The notes under the pieces were generated by a model. That model did not search any database. It saw nothing but the letters and a program-made list of their open reading frames with translations, and was not told the DNA's origin. From NCBI RefSeq assembly GCF_023159225.1, contig NC_063163.1, positions 108,779,885 to 108,843,884 on the forward strand: a stretch of 64,000 nucleotides of DNA, written 5' to 3'. This stretch comes from Perognathus longimembris pacificus. Its lineage: Eukaryota > Chordata > Mammalia > Rodentia > Heteromyidae. Made by a program: the position numbers and the translations under genes. Each line of letters opens with the position of its first letter. Positions within the stretch are counted from its first letter, which is position 1. Shown one piece after another: positions 48,555 through 60,685 of this stretch.

Positions 48555-48713
48555 GGTGCCTATGGTCCCTACTCCCCCGACGAGTGCATCTCTCTGCCTG
48601 TTTACACAAGCGCCGAGAGAGACCGCGTGGTGACCAACATCCACGTCCCCTGCGGGAGCAGCCAAGACCAGTGGATCCAGTGTGGAGCGGCCCTGTTTCT
48701 AAAGAATCAGTAG
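48555..48713 (+). CDS. DYNC2H1: DYNC2H1 terminal coding exon with stop codon
   Basis: Fifty-two codons and a TAG stop after TTTTTAAACAG. It encodes SLPVYTSAERDRVVTNIHV and ends in WIQCGAALFLKNQ, the dynein C-P-V-Y-x-T and final W-x-x-x-G-x-A-L-x-L blocks. The exon is clearly richer in CpG and GC than the other exons or introns. The stop is followed directly by a 10-bp GC palindrome (48714-48723). Confidence 0.97.
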   Translation, partial: GAYGPYSPDECISLPVYTSAERDRVVTNIHVPCGSSQDQWIQCGAALFLKNQ

Positions 48714-49045
48714 GCGCCGGCGCAGCAAGGGATGCCTTGCAGGGGCGAATAAGACGTGTATGTCTGCGTTTAGAATGTTCCTTCAGAACATGCTTTTTGT
48801 TGGCCTACACCGCTGGTCTCCCTGGTTCTTGTTTTAACATGTAATAACAGTGCTATGCACATTTTCAAGTAGTGACTTCATGAAATTAATGGTGGAAGTG
48901 TACTGTTCCTTTGATAGGTAGTATTTCTGTGAGGAAGTTTATCTTGGTTCAGATATTTAAGTAAAACCTTTAAAATACTGTATTTAAGGAATCAATATTT
49001 TGGCTACCATTTTTAAAGATTTAATAAAATGTGAGATTATTTTTT
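48714..49045 (+). other. DYNC2H1: DYNC2H1 3'UTR
   Basis: About 330 bases after the stop codon, free of recognisable repeats. The end is estimated at 15-20 bases past the AATAAA at 49023-49028, where a T-rich and GT-rich stretch follows. The exact cleavage site is not determinable by eye. Confidence 0.7.
49023..49028 (+). promoter_or_regulatory. DYNC2H1: Poly(A) signal AATAAA of DYNC2H1
   Basis: A canonical hexamer 310 bases after the stop, followed within 12 bases by a run of seven T and a GGTCTTACTTGG element. This is the usual layout of signal plus downstream GU-rich element. I saw no earlier canonical AATAAA between the stop and this point. Confidence 0.8.
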
Positions 49046-50609
49046 TGGTCTTACTTGGTTTACGATATATGCAGACTATTTTTCAACATTCAAAAATATG
49101 TATTTGAATGTAATTAATGAAATATATCCATTGGGTCAATATAACCATTACATATAATAGAGTACATTGAATATTAATATAACTGATATATAGGTATTAT
49201 ATAAGTTATATAAACAAATTCTGTCAGCTACACTTCAAAATAGTAAAAAGGAAAACTTGGATGATATAATGGGAGAATAAATTCTGGTGGTTTTTCTTAA
49301 ATATTCAGCTTTTGATATTTTTAGAGCTTGTTATTTCAGGTCTACAAGACTCTCTGAAGTCAAAGAAAGCAAAAATACTGTTCGGCTGAATGGCAGGTAT
49401 TTCAGTAGCCTACAAGTTGGCCCCTTACACTGAAAAGACACTTAAAAGAAATCAATTCTAAGAGCTGAGGTCTTGATAAAAATGAGTCATGTCACTTAAA
49501 AGAAATTAGTAGTCAGAGGAGAAAGGATGAAATGAAAGGAAAACAATCTTTTTAAAGAATATAAATTAAGAATAACACCTAAAAGTACTCCTAACGAATT
49601 AGGAAATGATAGTACAGAAACCAGGATATAATGAAAGAACAAATGGTAAAAAGTTCCGATTTCCCATACACATGCCTCTTTCTAAGAAAGTCAGATTCTG
49701 TAGTGGCTGGAAACTTATTCTGTTTTATATTCCAGTTTTGAAATTTTGGGGAAATATTAACTACATCTAAAAATCATAACTAATTTTTATATATTTTGTC
49801 CAATCAAAAGTAAAAATTACAGACCATACGGTGATTTAGAAGAATATGTGGAGTTATTAATTTCCAGTGAGAGAGAAGCTATAGGATATAAAAGAACACA
49901 GACTCCCTAGGTCTAAAGGAGAGCTCAAGGCAGAAGAAAAAAAAAGAAACCTCCCCAAGTTTGGGGTTCAGAACAGCCTCTCTGGGGAAGGCATGGAGTC
50001 TGCAGTCACAATGATCTTTCACTGTGCCAGCCGGAAGAACTTCTTTGTGTCCCCCTGGCTGGCTCCACTAAGCATTCTAATGGAAATGCTTAAAGAAAGG
50101 CTATGCAATATTGCAAAACATGTCTAAGAGTGAATTTGGATTCTAGATGCAATCTACTGCTACTGGCATGGCGTTCAGCAAGTGTTGGCCAGCTTTATTC
50201 AGCGGACTCATATTTATCAAGCATTGTATTTCCAATATGTTGTTAAGTAGTACAGATACTACGACTCACAAAATACATCCTGACCAAAAAGAATTCCCAT
50301 GGCCTGTGACTGATACAGGTCCTATTTGTTGGGGAGGCAATTACCACACAGACACAATTGTCCTCCCAGCGTCATGAGCACCTGGGACTGCACTGCTGTG
50401 GAAGTCGCACACTGACCTGCCTCCCACTCAAATGCTTATATCTTCTGGATGGGCCAGAGGCCTACAGTGTTTGAAAAGTACCACCAATAGATTTCCAACC
50501 TTTCGAAGTGTTCCAGAGAGCTCTTCAAAGTGAGTCTACAACAGAGGTCATTTATTTCTAATGGGGGTAGAAGATTTGTCCTTGACATCAGCTGAAGTGA
50601 TCAAAGATT
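49046..50609. other. Intergenic, downstream of DYNC2H1
   Basis: AT-rich, with no gene recognised. A possible old repeat lies at 50155-50385. Confidence 0.5.
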
Positions 50610-51680
50610 CAAACACTGAAATCAGGAAAGCAACCTTGTTGCTCAAAATACATACGTACATACTTAGGAATCAACCTAACCAAGGAAGTGAAGAACCTCT
50701 ACAATGAAAATGATAAAACCTTGAAGAAATTGAAGAAGACAGTAGAAAGTGGAAGGACCTCCCATGTTCCTGGATTAACAGAATATTGGGGAAAGGGCAA
50801 TACTGCCTAAGGCAATTTACAAATACCATCAAAATAACCAATGTCACTTTTCACTGAAATAGAGAAAATTATCCAAATAATTCCTATGGAACTACAAAAG
50901 GCCTTGAATTGCAAAAGCAGTCCTAGGGTGGGGGAAAATAGTGCTAGAGGTTTAGCAATTCCAGACTTCAAGCTACTACAGAGCTATAATAATGAAAACA
51001 GCTTGATATTGGCACAAAAACAGGCCTGAGGACCAATGGAACAGAATAGGGAACCCAGAAATAATCCCACAGGCCTATAGCCATCTAATATTTAATAAAG
51101 GAGCCAAAACAGGATGGTTAAAAAATGGTTCAACAAATGGTGTTGGGAAAACTGATTATCTACATGCAGAAAACAGACCAGATTCCTGTCACCCTGTACT
51201 AAAATCAATTTAAAATGGATCAAACACCTCACTCAGAATGAGACTGGAAACTACTATAGGAAGGAGAAGAAACATTAGAACTTCTAAGCACAGTCAGCAA
51301 CTTTCTGAGAAAGTTCCAAGGGCTCAGCAAACCAAAGAGAATTGACAGATGGAATTGCATCAAAACTAAGAAGTTTCTGCATGGCATAGGACATAGTTAA
51401 CAAGCCAAAAAGACAGCCTACAGACTGGAAAATCTTGGCCAGCTATATGTCAGATAATGACACAATATCCAGAGTATACGATGAGTTGAAGAAACTAAAC
51501 CCCTAGAGAATCAACAACCCAATTAATAAATGGGCAAAAAAGAGTCTTCTCAGAAGAAAATGTAAAAATGGCCGGTAGATACATAAACACTCAACATCTC
51601 TGGCCATAAAGGAAATGCAATTCGAAACAACACAGATTCCATCTCACCCCAATGAGAATTGCCATCAAGAATTCAAACAA

Positions 51681-51921
51681 GCTGGGCACAGGTGGCTCAT
51701 ACCTGTAATCTTAACTACTCAGGAATCTGAGATCTGAGGATCACTGTTCAAAGACAGCCCAGGCAGGAAAGTCCATGAGACTCTTCTCTCCAATTAACCA
51801 CCAGAAAACCTGAAGTGGCACTGTGGCTTAAAGTGATAGAGTGCTAGCCTTGAGTTAAAGAGCTCAGGGAGAGTGCCCAGGCCCTGAGTTCAAGCCCCAT
51901 GATGGACAAAAGAAAGAGAAA
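51681..51921 (+). mobile_element. Composite SINE nested in L1, sense
   Basis: A complete example of the composite family: GCTGGGCACAGGTGGCTCAT, CAGGCAGGAAAGTCCATGAG, then right module GAAGTGGCACTGTGGCTTAA and an A-rich tail. The flanks AAGAATTCAAACAA and AAGAATACAAATAA are similar. Confidence 0.92.
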
Positions 51922-52083
51922 AAGAATACAAATAACCAGCTGGCATGGATAAGGGGAAGGAGGAAAGGAACTCATACACTGTAAGTGGGAATGTAAACTT
52001 GTTCAACCACTCTGGGAAGCAGTCTGTAGATTCCTCAGAAAACTGAACAGAGGACTACCTTAGGGCCCAGCAATACTATTCTT

Positions 52084-52282
52084 TTATTGGCCAGTCCTGG
52101 AGCTTGGACTCAGGGCCTGAGCACTGTCCCTGGCTTCTTTTCACTCAAGGCTAGCACTCTGTCACTTGAGCCATAGCGCCACTTTTGGCCATTTTCTATA
52201 TATGTGGTGCTGGGGAATTGAACCCAGGGCTTCATGTATACGAGGCAAGCACTCTTGCCACTAGGCCATATTCCCAGCCCCA
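52084..52282 (-). mobile_element. Dimeric SINE nested in L1, antisense
   Basis: GGCCAGTCCTGGAGCTTGGA to ATATTCCCAGCCCC. Perfect duplication AGCAATACTATTCTT (52069-52083 and 52283-52297). Confidence 0.92.
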
Positions 52283-52744
52283 AGCAATACTATTCTTAAG
52301 CCATTTATCCAAAAGATGACAAATCAGGATACAGTAAAGCCACTGCACAACTGTGTTTATTGCTGCACTATTCACCATAGCCTACATATGGGGACAGCTC
52401 ATAAATGCCTCTGAATGACTGGATCAAGAAAATGTGATACACGCGCACACACATAATGGAATTGTACTCATCCATTAGGAAGAATGATACTACATCATTT
52501 GCAAAGAAATGGATGGACGGGAAAAAAACTGATTGAGGGAAGTCAGGCCCAGAAAGACAAAGGACAGATGTCCTCTCTCATAAGTATGCAAATATAAACA
52601 AAAGTATAGTATTTGTAGGGGAGACTTCAAACGGTATAATTTCTTAGATAAACAGCCTAACTGGTTTGTTGCATGGTAAGTCCTTTGTACAACTACTTAA
52701 AGATAATAAAAATATGATTTTAAAAAGTACTCAGTCCTGGAAGA

Positions 52745-52870
52745 ATACAAGCCAGCCTCTGCTCACTGCCGATTATATCAGCCTCTGCTCACTGCCCCTG
52801 ATGCCAACATTGGTTCTCTGCCCGTGATGCCTGTAATCACTGCCCACAATGCCAGCTTCTGCTCCCTGCT
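52745..52870 (+). repeat. Imperfect short tandem array
   Basis: Units of about 20-30 bp built on CAGCCTCTGCTCACTGCC and CTGCCCGTGATGCC recur four to five times with decay. It starts about 20 bp after the L1 3' end. Confidence 0.55.
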
Positions 52871-52879
52871 ATTTAGGCT

Positions 52880-55730
52880 ATTTTTGTGTCTCTGGATACC
52901 TATCTCTGGAGTAAATTATATTTGGTCTGAAGATTATTAAAAGAAGAAAGTATTTGTCATGTTATTAGGGAAAGAAAATGTTTTATATAATATTATTTAA
53001 TGTATAACATGTATGTATAACATCAAATTAGAAATCAATTAAAATATTAAAAGGTCACTTCTGGGTAAAATGATAGGTACTTTTTGTGTAAGTTTGAGTA
53101 CTTCTTTACATTCTTTGAATGTAATGATATTGTTTCCATAATCCAAATAAAACACAGTTTAAATATAAACATTTAGAAACTATAAATACTAGACACATTC
53201 CAAGATACAACCTTCGGATTGGCTCATTACCTTGTCATCTTAGAGCTAGATATGGATTTAATGTTAAGATTTTAATGTTAATATTTTAGAAGAACATAAA
53301 TTGAAGTCTTGTATAAAATGTGAATTTACTATGTGGAAATGAAAACATAAGCTGAAGTTTAATTATACTATTCTCGAGCTTTACATTGCTTGGTTTTGTT
53401 GTGAGGCTTCTAGAGGTAAAATTTGCCTTGTTTTCACAGATGAACTACAATTTAACTCAATGCCTACTATTGACAGTAACAATAATGTAGGCAGCAAATA
53501 CAGTATTGCCTCGAGTGATTGGCAGATACACATCCATCATCAGGTGTCATTATTGTGTCTGTTTAGTGGATGACAAAAATGAGATACAGGTTGATTTGCT
53601 CAACTAATAAGTGGCAGTGGCAACAAACCAACCAAAAAATAACTCTCAGCCTACACCCTCAGCAAAGAAGCCAGCCACGCTGAATTCTCTAACATCTATC
53701 ATCTAGGAACAGAGTATGGGAAGAGGAAAGAGCAGGGGTATTTCAGAACCACATTCGGATCAATCCTTCATCTTGACAAATATTTGCTACAACAGAGCTT
53801 CTGGCAAGAAGATAAAACGAACCGACACTGCCAGTCAAAATATGTTACATTATATGCTCTCATTGAAGAGCCACCTCCATAAAACTTACAAAGAGAATAT
53901 AGGTGGAAGTGGGAGGGGATGTTTTGAATTGTGAATCTCATGCTCAAACATGTCAGCGCAGACCACCACAAGGTCTGGGCGCACAGCCCGGCACGGGGGC
54001 CTTCACGGCCTCACAATCCCATTCCTCGTGCGTGAAAGGAATAATGAAACCAAGCCCATCTTTTATCTTTCACATTTCTTACAAAGAACACTAGTATTTC
54101 AAGCAGACAGGAATGGGTGTGTGTACATTTCAGAAATAGCTAAACTCTCATACTCTTTGATAAATCGATTCAACCTGCCTAGCATCTTTCTTCATGAGGC
54201 ATGTGCCATTTGTTGGAGCTAACTAGAACACTAATATCTGGGCACATCCAAACATAACCCCAAGCCCAAGAACCCATGGGCCATGCTTCTCATTCCTGCA
54301 TGCTGATGCTACTGAGAATCAGAGGCAGCCTAGGTTCCTACAGAGAAAAGGGGCAGTCCCAGTGCCTCACCTGCTATTCATTTCCATCCAAGGCCACCCT
54401 GCAGCAGAACTAGCGCCATCTTCCCATACAGCTTCAAGGCTGGCTCTAACCCAAGACCAACTTGTCCCCATCCCACCATTCTCAAGCCTTCACCTCACGA
54501 GAGGCTGTATTTCCTATGCTCAATCAACAGGACTATGGATAGGGGTTCGTAGCAAAGCGGCCAATCAGAACATTATGGCCTGTACATCTTGCAGACTGCA
54601 GGATAAGCTGATAAACCAAGACTGGTCTGACAACAAAATGGGGGCAGGGAGATACAAAGGCATGGGGCAGTGAGGACAAAAGAATAAGGAGACCGGGCTG
54701 GATGAGACAATAAATCCCTGGAATCACAACCTTATAGGAAACAGAAGCCCTACCAGTCAGAAAGCCATCCAATTCCTGCTGTTTAACCCAAGGCCAAGCT
54801 CTGCAGTAAAGACTGCCATGACAGTTGAGGTGGGTGAAGTGCTGTCTTCCCTGTTGTGTGTCTATGCCACGCGCCCTCTCTGTCACATTCATTTTCTAAC
54901 ATTATTGCCTAATAATATTTTCTGTCGTCTTAGATTTGCATCTTGCCTGAATCCTCTTCCTAGACCTGAGGACGGGCATTGTTCTCTGCCCAAAACGTTC
55001 TACTACTCAGTCTATGTGCCTCCTCCAAGCTTGCTCTATTCTGAGGTAAACCTGCCCCCTGTGTGCCAGACACTGCACCATGCTGGCTTCTGGAACTGTT
55101 CCATTGCTGTTTCCTCCTTGGAATTCAAGTTGGTAGCTCTCCTTCTCTATAAATGAAACAATGCTGCTACCAGCCTCCCTCAAAGCAGGAAAAGAAACAC
55201 AGGCAGAAGTCATGCCCTGCCCAGTGCTCTCGGTATCACCATAAACACACAGCAAGGAGTCTGGGCCTCCAAAGGTCTCAGTTTTATTTGGCCTTTTTAG
55301 CCAGCTATGCAGATGGTGGCCAGTCTGCTCAAGAGAAGAGATGAAGGAAATGAAACTCCCAACCAAAGCTGAAAATGGAGAAACCCATGTTTCCACCCAA
55401 GAGAGCAATCTAAATGAGTGACTTCAATGCCAAAGGAAATAAGAAGCTCTTAGTACTTGGTATGTCTGGTTTGGAAAAGCATACAAGAAAGAGAAGTGGT
55501 TTGGGATAATTTTGTGGTAAAGCAAACATTTTCTCCCAAATCTCAGTTTTCCCCCCCCCCCCAGCTAGTCCTAAAATAGACCATAGAGAATTTTAGAGCT
55601 TAACGTAGCAAGTCAGAGAGAAAAATAAAAATAAGAAATGTAACTGAAAAAATAATATTGCATTTTAATTCTCAGATTCTTCTGCCAAAATAAGAACACA
55701 TTATCTTATTTATGGGTGTAGATGAGAGAT
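52880..55730. other. Intergenic, unassigned
   Basis: It contains a MIR-like block near 53520 and a moderately GC-rich part at 53900-55400 with short open frames on both strands. None resembles a known protein. A run of 12 C is at 55551-55562. Confidence 0.45.
53520..53650 (+). repeat. MIR-like ancient SINE
   Basis: TTTAGTGGATGACAAAAATG, then TTGATTTGCTCAACTAATAA and GTGGCAGTGG resemble a decayed MIR core. Confidence 0.4.
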
Positions 55731-55734
55731 CAAG

Positions 55735-55975
55735 AGCTGGGCACTGGTGGCTCATGCCTAGAATCCTAGCTACTCAGGAAGCTGAGATCTGAAGCTCACA
55801 GTTCGAAGCCAGGCCAGGCAGGAAAGTCCATGAGACTCATATCTCCAATAAAGTACTCAGAAAAAGCCAGACATGTCGCTGTGGCTCAGGTGGTAGAGTG
55901 CTAGCCTTTAGCCCAAAGAGGCTCAGGGACAGCATCCAGGCCCTGAGATCAAACCCCAGTGTTGGCAAAAAAAAA
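55735..55975 (+). mobile_element. Composite SINE (7SL/B1-like + right module), sense
   Basis: GCTGGGCACTGGTGGCTCAT, CAGGCAGGAAAGTCCATGAG, GTCGCTGTGGCTCAGGTGG, then an A-tail. Confidence 0.9.
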
Positions 55976-56789
55976 GATGAAGAAGGGAGCTGTGCATCCA
56001 AATGGGGAATGTGAGGCCCAAGATGGAGGCAGTAATGGTGTCAGCTGGTGGTGTCAGTGAGGCTTCCCAGGACTGTTGCCAGAACTTCTCTCTGAAGCTC
56101 AGGTTCCCTGGGTCTCATCTGGGTGTTCTGAAGGAGCTACACTATGGCCACAGAGTAGTGACCTGACTATGTCAAGTCGTGGGAGGATGGAGGGAGCCTG
56201 GAGTTCATCCTGGGTTGTACCCGCTCCTCTTCCTTGATCATCACAAATTCTTCCCCCAAGCCCCCAGCTGCTTCAGACATCATTCTAGTACACTCCTTTC
56301 AGGGAAACACTCTACACATTGGAGACAGGGCTCTGTGAGCACCACAGCATGACAACAAATAATGCTAGAGCCTTGCTCCCTTCCAACCGTTCATCTACAA
56401 AACCATCGGTCAAGTGCTGCGTGGCAGATTTGAAATTACAAACTACATTGAAGTACCCTGTGATTTTCACCAGGCTCATCCATCTTAAGAAATTTAAGGA
56501 GCATTAAAATAAAAATAATATTAGTCACTTGGTAAAATCTTGAGATCAGCCTTGAGGATGGACAGTGAGGATGTGCTGAGAATTATGGGGCAGCAATGCT
56601 GTCTCATTTATCCCAGGATCGGTTTGATGAATCGGAACAACTCCAAAGGCAATTCTTCCATTCCTCTAGGCCTGCTGTATACTTGGTGATTGGAGGTAAC
56701 TTTCCTCACAAAAAGAAACAAGATTTGGATTGTCTTGATAAGGACTGTTAATGAATCAGCTGGGCCTAGACCTTCCACGTAGCTGGGAT

Positions 56790-57150
56790 GAACCAATATG
56801 CCTGGACTATTGAGATGGGGGTCCTGCTGATTGCTGGGGGTTTTCCTCACTTGAACCGCAATCCTCTCAATTTCTAACCTCCAAGTAGGTAAGATTTTAG
56901 GCATGAGCCACCATTCCTAGCCTGTTCTTTTGTTTTTTGTTTATTTTGGTGGTGCTAGGGTTTAAAATCAGAGCTTCACACTTGTTAGGCAAAGTGTCTA
57001 CCCCTGATTCACACCTTTCAGCCCTTGCTGCTTAAGCTTGTTTCAGATAAGGTCTCATGCTTTGCCCAAGATGGCCTCAGACTACTGTCCTTCTACTTCA
57101 GCCTTCCATGTGGCCGGGATTACTGGTATGAACTACCATGCCTGGCCTTT
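56790..57150 (-). mobile_element. Two old B1-type SINE remnants, antisense
   Basis: GGCATGAGCCACCATTCCTA near 56900 and GATTACTGGTATGAACTACC near 57118 mark two decayed B1-like heads, the second with an ID-like block around 56945-57020. Confidence 0.5.
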
Positions 57151-57784
57151 TCTTTGGTATGTGAAGGTAGATAGACATGGGCCTCTTAAGCTCATTTCCT
57201 CCTTTGCTGGGTGGCTGTCCACTCCATTCTCCCTGTAGGAGGATACAGCAGGGGACCTGGTAGTGAGAGTTGAAGCTGGAACACCCTTGTTTGTTCTTGT
57301 TAGCCTCAGTAATGCAGCTTCTGCCTATACACAAGGAAAGTGGGCAGGGGAAGCTGATTTCCACAGCGCTTGGCTTCAGACCTCAGTACTCTCATGGAGA
57401 CCAGCACTGGCCTGGTCGCTCCTTTCTACTAGCAGTCCTCACTCTACAGGGCTTCACTATAAGTTCTATAATTTATAGAGGCAAGTGAAAATAAAAAGAA
57501 GATCCCTCTTTCAAAGATAATTAGTAATGATGCAAAGACCACAGAGCATTGAACCAGGCCCTGCTGAGCCTGTGGTGCTGCTTGACTAAAGCCAGCCTTC
57601 GTTACCTACTGGGTTCTCAAGGGCCCAACTTGGTCCCTTAGTTCCTCTGCCCCTTCTTTGGCTCCTTGGCTTTCTGATGGCTCTGCTCCTTCAGCTTTCC
57701 CTTTTCACTGTTTCCGTTTCTCATGTCTGTCTCATACTCCCCACTCTCTTAGTCCTTTTTGAAAAATTTTTTATTATCTTCAAA

Positions 57785-57875
57785 TGGTTATACAAAGAGA
57801 TTCCAATTCAATATGTCAGTTTAGGAGTACAGTCCCTCTTGATCAGTGCCACCCTCTTCAATTCCTTTTTTAAAT
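57785..57875 (-). repeat. L1 3'-end-like repeat, copy 3
   Basis: It carries TACAAAGAGATTCCAATTCA and CTTGATCAGTGCCACCC, the most diverged of the three copies in the window. Confidence 0.4.
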
Positions 57876-57879
57876 CTAA

Positions 57880-59330
57880 GTATCTCATATGTTTTCTTTT
57901 TCTGAGTGGACTGTAACGGAGTCCTCTTACTTTGCTTAGAATATTGCTTTGGCCTGTCATGTCAGCAATTGTGCTCTTAAGGTGATGGGGTCCCTGTGGG
58001 CTTTTAGGGGATGCCAGGAAGGTCTATTGTTTTACAAAAAAAAAAAAAGACATCAAAATAAGAAAGCCCAAAACTGAAATATTGAGACATTTTCAAAATA
58101 GTCAAAACACACAAACCTGTTTCTTGGCTCCTATCTAGTTCAGGTGTTAGAGCTGTCTAGTAACTCTTTCTTACTTTTCTGGATGTACATTTTATTTTAA
58201 GTTGTATAAGCATTCAATTCCAGTGCATCTATAAGACTAGCAAAAACTACAGACTTCAGGACTTTGCTAAGATGAATAAATAAAAAACCAACTCCCTCCC
58301 TCTGTTCTTCCATGTATTGAAACAACACAGTTCTAGAAGAAACTGAAAACGCATGTGGACTGTTAGATGCCTGTATCTGCAGGGCCAGAATGCAGTCTTC
58401 TGATTTGACTTGCTTCCAGAGCATGGGAGAGTGCCTGTTTGCTGCTGAACAAAGACACGTGTTGGCTTGCATTTCCATATGCGCCCTACATTAATCACAG
58501 CCTGCTGTTATCTAACTGCTGATTGCTTTGAAGGATGGAAAGAGTGCATCTGGGTTCTGGCAAATCTCATGCATTCAAATTGCCATACAATCACAGAAGC
58601 CAAGATGAGGCAGCCACCCAGAAGTAGCAGTGCTGTACCTGGGAAGCCCAAGGTGGCCACACGTCACGCTCATATGGAGGTGCCTGACAGAAGAGATGGT
58701 TTTATCTTGTTAGGGAGCAATGTTGAGGATGAGATGTCATGATCGTTAAGGGCAAGTCTGTTTCGGAGCTACTTGTAGAGACAGGACATCGTAGACAGCC
58801 TTATGAGATGGTAAATCACATCTGATTGGAACTTCATTTGAAAGTCCACACTGTGAGGGAACTGAGTTTCCTATTCAACACAAAAGCTTAAATGAGAACC
58901 GAGCTCCAGAGACACTGACTGACAAAGCCCAATCTTACCCCAGGGCAAGCTGAGTGTGTGCCCACCAGCACCGTTCATCAAAACCTAGCCCAGCTGCCAG
59001 CTCCTTAGGCAGCCTTCCAGAGCCCAGCAGAGAGCATTCAAGACAGAAGATTCGGCCAGCAAGAATGGACTCAGCTTTCCTATCATTTCACCGCAGATTA
59101 GCGGATGACAGATTTCTGCAGCCCAGTATCCCAGCCAGCATGAAGGATGACAAAGTCTACAGCACCAAATGTCACCGCGGAGTGTGCCATCAGAACCCCC
59201 AAGGCTGCCACTGAGATTTGGGGGGTGGGGTGGGGATTGCTTCAAACAATGTGGCAGAAGATAAGAGTCTAGTGGTCATTCACACTTACAGATGGGATCT
59301 AGCATGCCTATATGCACATACCCCCCCACA

Positions 59331-59361
<31 letters not shown>

Positions 59362-59515
59362 TGGACCTTTCCTGATGCTTTGTTCATAGTAGGAGAAAGA
59401 AGCAGAGAGACTGAGTGTTGAGGAAATAACAATCTTTTGTTTCTTGTCTGAATAAAGTCTACCTCGAGTGAAACTTCACCTACAAATCAAAGGTTCACAC
59501 TACTGCTTCACTTGA
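57880..59515. other. Intergenic, unassigned
   Basis: Mixed composition. Short open frames at 58467-58742 and 58954-59214 show no family resemblance and are probably chance. Confidence 0.45.
59327..59361. repeat. (CA)n microsatellite
   Basis: CA units with one interruption (ATACA), following a C7 run. Confidence 0.95.
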
Positions 59516-59738
59516 TTGTGCTGGTGACTCACACCTATAATCCTATTCAGGAGGCTGAGATCTAAGGATCATGGTTCAAAGCCAGCCCAAACAGACAAAT
59601 CCAAGAAACTCCTATCTCCAATATACCAGCAAAAAGGCTGAAGTAGAACTGTGACTCAAGTGGTAAAGCACCAACCTTGAGTGGCAAAAGCCAAGCCACA
59701 AGCACAAGGCCCTGACTTCAAGCCCCCACCCCAAAATA
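59516..59738 (+). mobile_element. Composite SINE, diverged, sense
   Basis: GTGCTGGTGACTCACACCTA, TCAGGAGGCTGAGATCTAAG, AACTGTGACTCAAGTGGTAA follow the composite family order. Confidence 0.8.
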
Positions 59739-60495
59739 CATTTCTTTCACCTTGTAAATGTGCCACTTTCCCCACAAGCTAAATGCCCAGTAACATAAGC
59801 ATCTGAGCCTGTTTTTCCTCAGTGGTTTTGCACTTGATTAAACATAATCCAATCAAAGAAAGTCTGCTTAGTTGAATACAAATGGCTTGAGTGAGTTGTG
59901 TGGATTCAAAGGTATACTGTCCTCTGGAATCCTTTGTCTTGCTTTGCAAAGCCACTTATGAACGAGTCCTGAGTGTCTAGACTGACGATAAACTTGTCAA
60001 GGCTTTACTTCCTTGTTCCATGTTATGTGTCCTGCTAATGCCTTCCTGGGCTTTACAGAATGGCCATTCCTCAGCCTCCCTCCAAATTGGTTTTCTGAGC
60101 AGCTTTTGCAGACAAGGCCCCAGCGAGGTACCTAAGTGGAGACTCCGGTCTACCTGCTTGGATAACAGATATTAAATCACAGCTTGAAAGCACGACTTCC
60201 CAGGAAGAAAAACTATTTGAGAAAAGAGCCTCTGTGGCAAATACCAAGGTACCTGAGATTGTTTTGCCTTTGACAGGGAAGTGCTTTCCAAATGCCTTTT
60301 TTTATCTAATAGGAAATGCTGCTGCTAGAATCTGTTCCAGCTTCCCCCCCAGCCCCCAGGGTGGCAGGTCTTGGAACTTGAAAATCTGGTATATCCTTTT
60401 AGTATCAATCCTCTCTCTGAAGCTCAGGCTGAAGAAACCAGACTGCTTCATTGGAATTCTCAGGAAGCAGACTGACAGGATTAAAGCCCAGCTCT

Positions 60496-60685
60496 GGGCC
60501 TGGGGATATGGCCTAGTGGCAAGAGTGCTTGCCTTGAATAATGAAGCCCTAGGTTCGATTCCTCAGCACCACATATGTAGAAAACAGCCAGAAGTGGTGC
60601 TGTGGCTTAAGTGGCAAAGTGCTAGCCTTGAGCAAAAAGAAGCCAGGTACAGTGCTCAGGCCCCGAGTTCAAGCCCCAGGACTGG

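Larger units (their letters stand above)
504..49045 (+). other. DYNC2H1: DYNC2H1 gene, 3' portion (15 exons, introns, 3'UTR)
   Basis: This is the 3' end of the cytoplasmic dynein-2 heavy chain gene, whose product is the minus-end motor for retrograde intraflagellar transport in cilia. Coding exons: 504-576, 7146-7306, 9181-9306, 11511-11621, 12218-12373, 15301-15376, 15979-16187, 17688-17792, 24655-24771, 28424-28633, 32966-33055, 41088-41197, 42840-42921, 44078-44194, 48555-48713. They join without frame break into 633 codons plus TAG. The protein shows dynein C-terminal signatures in order: [71 protein letters not shown] and a C-terminus of AALFLKNQ. From memory of the human protein (about 4,307 residues) this is roughly residue 3675 to the end, covering AAA6 and the C-terminal domain. 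The upstream exons lie outside the window. The 3' end coordinate is estimated from the poly(A) signal. Confidence 0.97.
50610..52727 (+). mobile_element. 5'-truncated L1 (ORF2 3' part and 3' end) with two nested SINEs
   Basis: A sense-strand L1 fragment. It begins near an AACACTGAAATCAGGAAAGC landmark, includes the ORF2 C-terminal region (for example ARGLAIPDFKLLQSYNN, then a GGAACAGAATAGGGAACCC landmark), and ends in a short A-rich tail near 52727. Frameshifts and stops break the frame. A composite SINE (51681-51921) and a dimeric SINE (52084-52282) are inserted, each with its own target-site duplication, so both are younger than the L1. Confidence 0.85.

Noticed and set aside
54362..55408. 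Cluster of 100-130-residue frames on both strands in a GC-richer intergenic stretch
   Set aside because: Frames overlap on opposite strands, with no splice or promoter context and no recognisable domain. Probably chance in moderately GC-rich DNA.
58954..59214. 86-residue frame ending in KCHRGVCHQNPQGCH
   Set aside because: The cysteine/histidine spacing is not that of a known zinc finger and there is no supporting context.
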